DNA from: Mycobacterium asiaticum
GTDB taxonomy: Bacteria; Actinomycetota; Actinomycetes; Mycobacteriales; Mycobacteriaceae
Assembly: GCF_001673635.1 (NCBI RefSeq)
Contig: NZ_LZMH01000073.1
Coordinates: 62,001-126,000 of the forward strand
DNA length: 64,000 nucleotides
Direction: 5' to 3'
The position numbers were made by a program, and so were the translations under genes. Numbering within the stretch: the first letter of the stretch is position 1; every line of letters begins with the position of its first letter. Positions 44,294-51,977 of the stretch are shown here, one piece after another. The notes under the pieces were generated by a model, which made no database searches, was not told the origin of the DNA, and was given only the letters and a program-made list of their open reading frames with translations.

Positions 44294-44782
44294 GTGGCCG
44301 CATCCGCTACCCCCGCGATTGCGGCGCTGATCAAAGCCGGGGTGCCGCATGAGGTGGTGAAGTTCGCCCATGACCCGCGCGAGCAGTCGTTCGGGGCGGC
44401 GGCGGTCAGCGCGTTGACCGATGCCGGTGACGTTGCGCCGGAGCAGATCTTCAAGACCTTGGTGATCGCGGTGCCCGACGGGTTGGCGGTGGCGGTCGTG
44501 CCGGTGCCGTCGAAGTTGTCGCTGAAAGCGGCCGCGGCGGCGCTGGGCGTGGCCAAGGCCGTGATGGCCGAGCCCGCGGCGGTGCAGCGCGCCACCGGTT
44601 ATGTGGTCGGTGGAGTTTCGCCGTTGGGACAGCGCAGGCAACTGCCCACCGTCGTCGACGAGACTGCGCTCGGCTGGCACCGCATCTTCTGCAGCGCGGG
44701 CCGGCGGGGCTGGGACGTCGCCGTGGCGCCCCGGGATCTGATCCGGCTGACCGAGGCAACCACCGCCGACATCCTGGCTTAG
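44294..44782 (+). CDS. ybaK: YbaK/EbsC family Cys-tRNA(Pro)/(Cys) deacylase, intact
   Basis: 162 residues from a GTG start. Conserved elements of the INS/YbaK domain are FKTLVIAVPDGLAVAVVPV, the catalytic Lys in LSLKAAAAALGV and YVVGGVSPLGQRRQLPTVVD. The family hydrolyses mischarged Cys-tRNA(Pro). In M. tuberculosis the corresponding locus is annotated as two fragments (Rv3224A and Rv3224B); here it is one uninterrupted frame. Its stop overlaps the convergent fadD stop by four bases. Confidence 0.9.
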   Translation: MAASATPAIAALIKAGVPHEVVKFAHDPREQSFGAAAVSALTDAGDVAPEQIFKTLVIAVPDGLAVAVVPVPSKLSLKAAAAALGVAKAVMAEPAAVQRATGYVVGGVSPLGQRRQLPTVVDETALGWHRIFCSAGRRGWDVAVAPRDLIRLTEATTADILA

Positions 44783-46275
44783 CTTGGCGGGGCTTTGATT
44801 TCGCGCTTGAGCACCTTGCCGGTCGGACCCTTCGGCAGTTCGTCGACGACCCAGATCCGGCGTGGGTATTTGTAGGCGGCGACCCGGTCTTTGACGAACT
44901 CGCGCAGTTCGTCGGGCTCGACGTCGGAGTTCTTCTTCAGCGCCACCGCCGCGCCGACCTCCTCGCCGAGCTCGTCGTGCGGGACACCGACGACGGCCGC
45001 TTCGGCCACGGCCGGGTGTTCGTAAAGCACTTCCTCGATTTCGCGCGGATACACGTTGTAGCCGCCGCGGATGATCATGTCCTTGGTGCGGTCGACGATG
45101 AAGAAGTAGCCGTCCTCGTCGACGCGACCGATGTCACCGGTGGACAGCCAGCCGTCTTCGGAGATGGTGGCGTTGGTGGCGTCGGGCAGGTTCCAGTAGC
45201 CCTTCATGACGTTGTGCCCGCGGATCTGGATCTCGCCCGGCTCGCCTTGAGCGACCTCGGCGCCGTTGACGTCCACCACCCGCATCTCGACCCCTTCCAC
45301 CGGGGTCCCGATCGAACCCGGTTTGCGGGGGCGGTCGGGATGGTTGAACGAGGCGACCGGCGAAGTCTCGGAAAGTCCGTAGCCCTCCAAAATTATGCAG
45401 TCGAAGGCTTTTTCGAAGTCGCTCAACACCTGGACCGGCATCGAGGCGCCGCCGGAGACGCAGGCGCGCAGGCTTGCGGTGGCCTCTGGTCCGGTCTCGT
45501 CGGCCAGGCTGAGCAGCGCGGCGTACATCGTGGGCACGCCCTGGAACACCGTCACACCGTCACGCTTGATCACTTCCAGCGCTTTGCCGGGGTCGAACCG
45601 CGGTATCAGCGTCAGCGTCGCGCCCGCCAGAATCGCGCCATTGAGCCCACAGGTGAGCCCGAAGACATGGAACAGCGGAAGGCAGCCCATCACCACATCG
45701 TTGGGCCCGATCTCGATCAGCGTGCGGACGGTGAGCTCTGCGTTACGGCTCAACCCACCGTGAGTGAGTGTGGCGCCCTTGGGTTTTCCGGTGGTGCCAG
45801 AGGTGTGCAGGATGACCGCGACGTCGTCGTCGGCGCGGTCCAACGGAGATTGGGCGGGCAGGTCGGCGATCAGCTCGGTCAGGGCCGCGTCGTCGACCAG
45901 CCAGCACTCGGCCTGCACTTCGCCGGCTCCGGCGGTGGCCGCGTCGGCGAACAACGGAGTGGCGAACAATGCCTTGGCGCCGCTGTTGGACAGGTAGAAG
46001 GCCACCTCGCGGCCCTTGAGCAGCGGGTTCATCGGGACGGCGACGGCGCCGCGGTACAGGATTCCGTAGAAGGCGACGGCGAACGCCGGGATGTTGGGCA
46101 GCATGAGCCCGACCCGGTCGCCGGGTTCGATGCCGGCGCGCTCCAGCAAGGTGGCCACCCGAGCCGCTGCGGAATCAAGTTCGGCGAAGGTCATCTGCAG
46201 ATCGTCCAAGCGCAGGGCGATGTGGTCGGGGTCGCGTTCTTTCGAGGCGACGAGGTTGGCGCTCAGAGCGGTCAT
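44779..46275 (-). CDS. long-chain fatty-acid-CoA ligase (FadD-type adenylate-forming enzyme)
   Basis: 498 residues from the ATG at 46275 (TALSANLVASKERDPDHIAL); the frame extends to 46383 without homology. Adenylation motif A3 is ILHTSGTTGKPKGATLTHGG, with motifs GYGLSETSPV, STGDIGRVDEDGYFF and DRTKDMIIRGGYNVYPREIE. The catalytic Lys is in KGPTGKVLKREI. It activates a carboxylic acid as an acyl-CoA; chain length is not predictable. I do not recall a fadD here in M. tuberculosis, so it is an inserted gene. A hydroxyacyl-CoA dehydrogenase gene lies 31 bases upstream on the same strand. Confidence 0.92.
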   Translation of the reverse strand: MTALSANLVASKERDPDHIALRLDDLQMTFAELDSAAARVATLLERAGIEPGDRVGLMLPNIPAFAVAFYGILYRGAVAVPMNPLLKGREVAFYLSNSGAKALFATPLFADAATAGAGEVQAECWLVDDAALTELIADLPAQSPLDRADDDVAVILHTSGTTGKPKGATLTHGGLSRNAELTVRTLIEIGPNDVVMGCLPLFHVFGLTCGLNGAILAGATLTLIPRFDPGKALEVIKRDGVTVFQGVPTMYAALLSLADETGPEATASLRACVSGGASMPVQVLSDFEKAFDCIILEGYGLSETSPVASFNHPDRPRKPGSIGTPVEGVEMRVVDVNGAEVAQGEPGEIQIRGHNVMKGYWNLPDATNATISEDGWLSTGDIGRVDEDGYFFIVDRTKDMIIRGGYNVYPREIEEVLYEHPAVAEAAVVGVPHDELGEEVGAAVALKKNSDVEPDELREFVKDRVAAYKYPRRIWVVDELPKGPTGKVLKREIKAPPS

Positions 46276-46306
46276 GAGCGCGAGGCTACCCTCGCGCCGG
46301 CGGGTG

Positions 46307-47176
46307 TCACCGGTAGTTGTAAAACCCCTCACCCGTTTTGACCCCGAGCTTGCCTGCGTCGACGTAGGACTGCAGCAGTTCACGCACGCTCTTGGGCAGG
46401 TGCGGAAACTCCTGCGCGTAGTTGTTTTCGATGTCGAGCACCACGTCCAGACCCACGATGTCCATCATCTGAAACGGCCCAGCCGGTACCCCCCAGTTCA
46501 CTTTGAACATGCCGTCGACATCTTCCGGGCGGGCCACGCCTTCGGCGACGACGGCCAGCGATTCGCGTTTGATGGCGGCCCAGACCCGATTGAAGATGAA
46601 GCCGGTGCACTCCCTACGGGCTTCGAAGGGATGCACCCCGAACTCGGGCAGGACGGCCAGCAACGTGTCGAGCAGGCCGCGGTCGGTCTGCCCGTCTGAC
46701 ATGAGGTCCAAAGCGTTGAACTGCGGCGGCATGTAGAAGTGCGTGTTGCACAGCCTGGTTTTGTCACGAATATTCTCGGCCATCAGCCGCGACGGGAACG
46801 ACGACGAATTGGTGGCGAAGATGGTGTTCGGTGGGGCGGCCTGGTCGATTTCGCCCCAAAGCGGGATCTTGATATCTAGCCGTTCCGGCACCGACTCTAC
46901 AGCGAGCCAGGCGCCGTCCAGCGCTTCGTGGAGCGAACCGGTTCCCACCGCGGTGCCTAACTCGCCAAAGCCTCTGTTTTGCAACAACTTCGGCAGGTTC
47001 TCGGTCACAAACCGGACGGCTTCGGCGCGCTGCTCGGCGCGCCGGGCGTAGATCTGAACGGTCCCGCCGCGGCTGGCGAGCATCAGCGCAATCCGGGGAC
47101 CCAGCGTCCCCGCCCCGATCACCGCAACGGGCCGGTCCTGAATGTCTTCGAAGGTGTAGGTGTACTTGCCGGTCAC
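46307..47176 (-). CDS. 3-hydroxyacyl-CoA dehydrogenase family protein
   Basis: 289 residues. The N-terminal NAD-binding loop is VAVIGAGTLGPRIALMLASRGG (a GxGxxG variant with Thr). The catalytic region has ATNSSSFPSRLMAENI and NTHFYMPPQFNALDLM, where the usual HFFNP is changed to HFYMPP. C-terminal motifs are FIFNRVWAAIKRES and GPFQMMDIVGLDVV. It is single-domain, like 3-hydroxybutyryl-CoA dehydrogenases. It probably oxidises the product of a beta-oxidation step together with the downstream FadD, with which it forms a two-gene operon. Confidence 0.88.
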   Translation of the reverse strand: MTGKYTYTFEDIQDRPVAVIGAGTLGPRIALMLASRGGTVQIYARRAEQRAEAVRFVTENLPKLLQNRGFGELGTAVGTGSLHEALDGAWLAVESVPERLDIKIPLWGEIDQAAPPNTIFATNSSSFPSRLMAENIRDKTRLCNTHFYMPPQFNALDLMSDGQTDRGLLDTLLAVLPEFGVHPFEARRECTGFIFNRVWAAIKRESLAVVAEGVARPEDVDGMFKVNWGVPAGPFQMMDIVGLDVVLDIENNYAQEFPHLPKSVRELLQSYVDAGKLGVKTGEGFYNYR

Positions 47177-47252
47177 ACCGAAAATGCTAGGCGTTGTTTG
47201 CGTGCGCGAACCGGGCCAGAATCACCTATGAACTGCCGACGACACGTGGGGC

Positions 47253-48164
47253 GTGGGCGAGAGCGTGGGCGCTACCGCCCTCGGAGCCGCCGAATGGCGT
47301 GCCCGGGAGAACGTCCGCCCGGACCGGCTGTTCACCGATCCCTACGCGCAGGTCTTCCTCGACGCGGTCGCCGCCCGGGGAATTCCGAGCTCGGAGTTCA
47401 GCGAAGAACTGATGGCGCGGCTGCAGGAGAGCGACCCACACATCGTGCGGGGTGTGCGGGCGCAGCAAGACTTTGTCGCGGCACGGACCAAATGGTTCGA
47501 CGACTTCTTCGCCGCGGCAACCGCGGCGGGCATCCGGCAGGCGGTGATCCTGGCCGCCGGGCTGGACGCTCGCGCGTGGCGACTGAAGTGGCAACCAGAT
47601 GCGGTCGTGTATGAGATAGATCAGCCAAAGGTGTTGGAATTCAAAGACGAGACGCTGCGAGCTCACGGCGCAGAGCCGGCGGCACGAAGGATATCCCTGC
47701 CGATCGACCTACGTACCGATTGGCCAAAAGCCTTGTGCGAGGCCGGATTCGACCCGGCCCTGCCGACCGCCTGGTCGGTGGAGGGTTTGCTGGCCTACCT
47801 GCCGGCCAGCGCGCAGGAGGTACTCCTCGAACGCCTGCACGCCCTGAGCGCGCCGGGCAGCCGGATAGCCGTCGACGCGCTCAATGCCGCATTTTTTCTG
47901 CCAAAGAACCTGACTCGGCTCGGAAGCTTCTTCACTGAGATCAGGGAGGTGATGATTCGCAACGGTGGAGACCTGCCGGACACGCCGAGCCTCTTCTTCG
48001 ACGAAGAGCGGAGCGAGCTAGCCGACTGGCTGCGCGAACACGGCTGGCGGGCGGACGAGCTCGAGGTGCACGACATGATGGCCCGCTATCAGCGCCGCGC
48101 GCCGCAAGAGGACGACGCCGGGGTTCCGCACTGCGTGATGGTCGAGGGACGACTGCCCCGCTAG
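47253..48164 (+). CDS. SAM-dependent methyltransferase, UPF0677 family
   Basis: 303 residues from GTG 47253. It has the mycobacterial putative-methyltransferase signature DRLFTDPYAQVFLDAV, the SAM loop QAVILAAGLDARAWRL and YEIDQPKVLEFKDETL, with SVEGLLAYLPASAQEVLLERL further on. The usual N-terminus of the family (M-T-x-D-D-T-W) would be reached through ATG 47228 if one A at 47231-47232 were absent; as given, that ATG is out of frame. Function and substrate are unknown; M. tuberculosis has many paralogues. It is divergent from the dehydrogenase gene. Confidence 0.85.
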   Translation: MGESVGATALGAAEWRARENVRPDRLFTDPYAQVFLDAVAARGIPSSEFSEELMARLQESDPHIVRGVRAQQDFVAARTKWFDDFFAAATAAGIRQAVILAAGLDARAWRLKWQPDAVVYEIDQPKVLEFKDETLRAHGAEPAARRISLPIDLRTDWPKALCEAGFDPALPTAWSVEGLLAYLPASAQEVLLERLHALSAPGSRIAVDALNAAFFLPKNLTRLGSFFTEIREVMIRNGGDLPDTPSLFFDEERSELADWLREHGWRADELEVHDMMARYQRRAPQEDDAGVPHCVMVEGRLPR

Positions 48165-48167
48165 CTT

Positions 48168-48932
48168 TTAGAGCAACGTGATCTGCTCCGGCTCGGCTTC
48201 GGCCGGCTCCAGCAACTCGGGCCCGTTGTTGCGGACACTGTTGACCAGCGTCGACACCTGACGCATCTCTATGCCGCTGACGTCGGGCGGGCGGGACAGC
48301 AACTCTTGATCCAACGGAGCATCCGGATTCAGCCAGGCGTCCCAGTCCGCCTCACCCAGCATCAGCGGCATCCGGTCGTGGATCCCAGCCAGCTCGCCCA
48401 CCGCGTCGGTAGTGATGATGGTGCAGCTCAGCAAGGGATCGGCCTCTTTGTGCGGCTTCCAGACCGACCACAGACCGGCCATGCACACCAAACCACCATC
48501 CGCGCGGTGCATGAAAAACGGTGTCTTACCGCCCTTTTTGCCTTTTGGGCCGTCGAGGCTGCCGCGCCACTCGTACCAGCCGTCCATCGGCACCAGGCAG
48601 CGCTTGCTCTTGGCCGAATTGCGGAAAGCGGGCGAGGTGGCGACCTTGTCGGCCCGGGCGTTGATCAGCAGCGGGCCCTTTGTGTCCGGCGCCCCGTCCG
48701 GACCCGCCTTGACCCACGGAGGCAGCAGCCCCCAGCGCATCAGCCGCACCCGGCGCGTGGCCTCGTCGTCCGGCTCGTTGTGCCGGGTCACCACGGTCGC
48801 GATGGTGGTGGTGGGCGCGACGTTGAAATTGGGCCCCGCACCCGTTTCAGAGGCGCCCGTGGCCTCGTCGATCGCCTTGATCTTCTCGGCCAGCAAGGCC
48901 GGGTCGGTGGTCACCGCGAAACGCCCGCACAT
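48168..48932 (-). CDS. SOS-response-associated abasic-site crosslinking protein, YedK/HMCES family
   Basis: 254 residues starting MCGRFAVTTD, so Cys2 becomes the N-terminal nucleophile after Met removal. The other conserved residues are the Asn in FNVAPTTT, the Glu in DGWYEWRGSL and the His in AGIHDRMPLML. The family forms a stable crosslink with abasic sites in single-stranded DNA. It is the Rv3226c homologue and sits beside aroA, as in M. tuberculosis. Open frame upstream of 48932 is antisense to aroA and not part of the gene. Confidence 0.95.
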   Translation of the reverse strand: MCGRFAVTTDPALLAEKIKAIDEATGASETGAGPNFNVAPTTTIATVVTRHNEPDDEATRRVRLMRWGLLPPWVKAGPDGAPDTKGPLLINARADKVATSPAFRNSAKSKRCLVPMDGWYEWRGSLDGPKGKKGGKTPFFMHRADGGLVCMAGLWSVWKPHKEADPLLSCTIITTDAVGELAGIHDRMPLMLGEADWDAWLNPDAPLDQELLSRPPDVSGIEMRQVSTLVNSVRNNGPELLEPAEAEPEQITLL

Positions 48933-48975
48933 ATCTCCATGTTGCCTGACCGGGCTGACACGCAATGATGGACCG

Positions 48976-50316
48976 GTGAGCGCATGGCAGGCCCCGTCCA
49001 CCACAGCACCGGTGCACGCGACCGTGACCGTGCCAGGCTCGAAATCGCAGACCAATCGGACGCTGGTGCTGGCGGCGCTGGCGGCGGCCCTGGGCCAGGG
49101 CAGTTCCACGATCACCGGAGCGCTGCGCAGCCGCGACACCGACCTGATGATCGGCGCGCTGGCCACCCTGGGCCTCGACGTCGACGGAGCAGGCACCGAG
49201 TTGACGGTCGGTGGCGGCATCGCACCGGGGCCCGATGCCCGGGTCGACTGCGGCCTGGCCGGCACGGTGCTGCGGTTCGTGCCTCCCCTGGCCGCACTCA
49301 GTTCGGTCCCCGTCGTGTTCGACGGTGACGAGCAGGCTCGGGCCCGGCCCATCGCACCGCTGCTGGAGGCGTTGCGCGGACTCGGCGTCGTCGTCGACGG
49401 AACCGGGCTGCCGTTTCGGGTGCAGGGCAGCGGATCCGTCGCGGGCGGCACCGTCGCGATCGACGCCTCGGCGTCGTCGCAGTTTGTCTCGGGGCTGCTG
49501 CTGGCCGGGGCGTCGTTCACCGACGGATTGACCGTGCGGCACACGGGCGCGTCGTTGCCGTCGGCGCCACATATCGCGATGACGGTGGCGATGCTGCGCC
49601 AGGCCGGAGTGGACGTCGACGATTCTGCCGCCAATACCTGGCGGGTCCCCCCGGGCGCGGTTCACGCCCGGCACTGGCAGGTGGAACCCGACCTGACCAA
49701 TGCCGTCGCGTTCCTCGCCGCCGCCGTCGTCACCGGCGGCGCGGTGCGCATCACCGGCTGGCCGGCGGCCAGCGTACAGCCGGCCGGACACATCCTCGAC
49801 GTCCTGCAGAAGATGAATGCCGTTGTTTCGCAATCTGATTCGTCTTTGGAGGTGCGCGGTTCGGAGGGATACGACGGCTTCGACGTCGACCTGCGCGACG
49901 TCGGCGAGCTCACCCCGTCGGTGGCCGCCCTGGCGGCGTTGGCCACGCCCGGGTCGGTGTCACACCTCAGCGGCATCGCGCATCTGCGGGGCCACGAAAC
50001 CGACCGGCTCGCCGCCTTGAGCGCCGAGATCAACCGACTCGGTGGCGAGTGTCGGGAGACGCCCGACGGCCTGGTGATCACCGCGACCCGGCTGCGTTCC
50101 GGCCTCTGGCGGGCCTATGCCGATCACCGGATGGCGATGGCGGGTGCGATCGTCGGATTGCGGGTGCCTGGCGTCGAGGTCGACGACATCGCGGCGACGA
50201 CGAAGACGCTGCCGGAATTCCCGCAGCTGTGGGGCCAGATGGTGTCCGGCGACGATGCGGGCCGCCCTGGCGGCCCGAGGAGGAGCCGGACAATCGAGCC
50301 GGAGCCCGGCGCTTGA
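48976..50316 (+). CDS. aroA: 3-phosphoshikimate 1-carboxyvinyltransferase (EPSP synthase)
   Basis: 446 residues from GTG 48976 (SAWQAPSTTAPVHATVTVPG). Motifs are PGSKSQTNRTLVLAALA (PEP/shikimate-3-phosphate loop), DCGLAGTVLRFVPPLAAL, the EPSP signature LSGIAHLRGHETDRLAAL and the C-terminal YADHRMAMAGAIVGL. It catalyses the sixth step of the shikimate pathway. The stop overlaps the start of rsgA (TTGA), so the two are coupled. It is divergent from the yedK-type gene, 43 bases away. Confidence 0.96.
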   Translation: MSAWQAPSTTAPVHATVTVPGSKSQTNRTLVLAALAAALGQGSSTITGALRSRDTDLMIGALATLGLDVDGAGTELTVGGGIAPGPDARVDCGLAGTVLRFVPPLAALSSVPVVFDGDEQARARPIAPLLEALRGLGVVVDGTGLPFRVQGSGSVAGGTVAIDASASSQFVSGLLLAGASFTDGLTVRHTGASLPSAPHIAMTVAMLRQAGVDVDDSAANTWRVPPGAVHARHWQVEPDLTNAVAFLAAAVVTGGAVRITGWPAASVQPAGHILDVLQKMNAVVSQSDSSLEVRGSEGYDGFDVDLRDVGELTPSVAALAALATPGSVSHLSGIAHLRGHETDRLAALSAEINRLGGECRETPDGLVITATRLRSGLWRAYADHRMAMAGAIVGLRVPGVEVDDIAATTKTLPEFPQLWGQMVSGDDAGRPGGPRRSRTIEPEPGA

Positions 50317-51293
50317 GGCCTGGCGACTACGACGAGTCCGACGTCAAGGTCCGCGCCGGAAAACGGACGCGGCCCAGGACCAAGACCCGTCCGCTGCACG
50401 CCGATGCCGAGGCCGCCATGGTGGTCAGTGTCGACCGGGGCCGCTGGGGATGCGTGCTGGGCGGACGCCCGGATCGCCGCGTCACCGCGATGCGCGCGCG
50501 TGAACTGGGTCGCACCCCCATCGTCGTCGGTGACGATGTCGACATCGTGGGCGATCTTTCCGGGCGCACCGACACGCTGGCCCGCATCGTGCGGCGTGGG
50601 ACACGACGAACGGTGTTGCGGCGCACCGCCGACGACACCGACCCGACCGAGCGGGTGGTGGTCGCCAACGCCGACCAGCTGCTGATGGTGGTGGCGTTGG
50701 CCGACCCCCCGCCCCGCACCGGGCTGGTCGACCGGGCGCTGATCGCCGCCTATGCCGGCGGGTTACGGCCGATTCTGTGCCTGACCAAGACCGACCTCGC
50801 CCCGCCCGGACCGTTCGCCGAGCAGTTCGTCGACCTGGACCTGACGGTGGTCGCCGGGGGTGTCGACGATCCGCTGCTTGCCGTGGCGGAATTGCTTCCC
50901 GGCAAGATCACCGTGCTGCTCGGTCATTCCGGGGTGGGCAAGTCAACGTTGGTGAATCGTCTTGTGCCAGAGGCTGACCGGGCGGTCGGCGTGGTGACCG
51001 ATATCGGCCGGGGGCGGCACACGTCGACACAGTCGGTGGCACTGCCGCTGGAGAACGGCGGTTGGGTGATCGACACGCCGGGAATCCGCTCGTTCGGGCT
51101 GGCCCATATTCAGCCCGACGATGTGCTGTTGGCGTTCGCCGACCTGGCCGAGGCGATCGAAAACTGTCCCCGCGGCTGCGGGCACATGGGCCCGCCGGCC
51201 GACCCCGAGTGTGCGCTGGACGCGCTGACTGGCACCGCGGTGCGCCGGGTAACCGCGGCCCGGCGTCTGTTGGCCGTGCTGAGGGAGACGTGA
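50313..51293 (+). CDS. rsgA: ribosome small-subunit GTPase RsgA
   Basis: 326 residues, starting at a TTG that overlaps the aroA stop. The M. tuberculosis protein begins at the same residue (RPG-YDESDVKVR). The GTPase is circularly permuted: the G4 motif LTKTDL precedes G1 GHSGVGKST and G3 DTPGIRS. The C-terminal zinc module is CPRGCGHMGPPADPEC. An N-terminal OB-like part covers about residues 30-110. It functions in 30S subunit maturation. Confidence 0.94.
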   Translation: MRPGDYDESDVKVRAGKRTRPRTKTRPLHADAEAAMVVSVDRGRWGCVLGGRPDRRVTAMRARELGRTPIVVGDDVDIVGDLSGRTDTLARIVRRGTRRTVLRRTADDTDPTERVVVANADQLLMVVALADPPPRTGLVDRALIAAYAGGLRPILCLTKTDLAPPGPFAEQFVDLDLTVVAGGVDDPLLAVAELLPGKITVLLGHSGVGKSTLVNRLVPEADRAVGVVTDIGRGRHTSTQSVALPLENGGWVIDTPGIRSFGLAHIQPDDVLLAFADLAEAIENCPRGCGHMGPPADPECALDALTGTAVRRVTAARRLLAVLRET

Positions 51294-51341
51294 CCCGAGC
51301 GATCGCCCAACGTGCGCACATGTACGCCGACACGCCGAGGA

Positions 51342-51403
51342 GCGTGGCATTCTCCGCACGCTCGGCGAGCGGGCGTGGCATTCTCCGCACGCTCGGCGAG
51401 CGG
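51342..51403. repeat. two exact 31-bp tandem repeats, each able to form a hairpin
   Basis: Units 51342-51372 and 51373-51403 are identical. Each begins GCGTGGCATTCTCCGCACGC, and with flanking bases GAGCGTG pairs with CACGCTC. The tract separates the convergent stops of rsgA and the HxlR regulator and may contribute to termination. Confidence 0.88.
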
Positions 51404-51412
51404 GCGGGGCAG

Positions 51413-51883
51413 CTAGCTTCGCGACTTGGCCAGCCGCATGCCGAGCTTGTCCGGAGCAACCAAATGCCCTTCGGTGCAACGTATCTCCACCGCGGCATCG
51501 GCTCCGCAACCCACATGCGTGAGCCGCAGCCGGTGCCGGCCTGGCAGGTGCCGCTGCCCCCACTGGAACATCGACCACACCACCGGCATGAACTCCACGC
51601 CGGATTCGGTCAGCACATACTCGTCACGGCTGCGCTGGCCGGGCTCGCGGTAGGGCCGGCGGGCCAGTAGGCCGAGCTCGACGAGTTCGGCCAGCCGGGC
51701 CGCGGTCGCGGCCTTGGTGATGCCAACCCGGCGGGCGAAGTCGTCGAACCGCGTGGTGCCGTAGTACGCCTCGCGCATGATCAGCATGGCGGACTTGGTG
51801 CCCACCACGGTCATCGTCTTCTCGATCGCGCACTCGCCGATCGCCGACCAGGAGTCACGATCGGCAAGAGCCCCCTGCAGCAT
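51413..51883 (-). CDS. HxlR-family transcriptional regulator
   Basis: 156 residues from ATG 51883 (LQGALADRDSWSAIGECAIE). The winged helix includes VGTKSAMLIMREAYYGTTRFDDFARRVGITKAATAARLAELVELGLL and the wing RRPYREPGQRSRDEYVLT. The C-terminal ~45 residues add two cysteines (HVGCGAD, EIRCTEG) that could form a zinc site or redox switch. The gene is divergent from the thiolase operon across a large dyad, so it probably controls that operon and itself. Confidence 0.9.
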   Translation of the reverse strand: MLQGALADRDSWSAIGECAIEKTMTVVGTKSAMLIMREAYYGTTRFDDFARRVGITKAATAARLAELVELGLLARRPYREPGQRSRDEYVLTESGVEFMPVVWSMFQWGQRHLPGRHRLRLTHVGCGADAAVEIRCTEGHLVAPDKLGMRLAKSRS

Positions 51884-51906
51884 TGTCACGCAAATCACTC
51901 CTCAAT

Positions 51907-51963
51907 CTGGGTTGCTTTCACTATACCTAGCTGTTATAGCTGAGTACAGTGATATGTACCCAG
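51907..51963. promoter_or_regulatory. large dyad operator between HxlR and thiolase genes
   Basis: Arms 51919-51932 (CACTATACCTAGCT) and 51938-51951 (AGCTGAGTACAGTG) match at 11 of 14 positions around a 5-base spacer. An outer CTGGGT (51907-51912) and ACCCAG (51958-51963) share the same centre, 51935. It spans nearly all the space between the two start codons. Confidence 0.72.
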
Positions 51964-51977
51964 CTCAAGGAGGAGCC

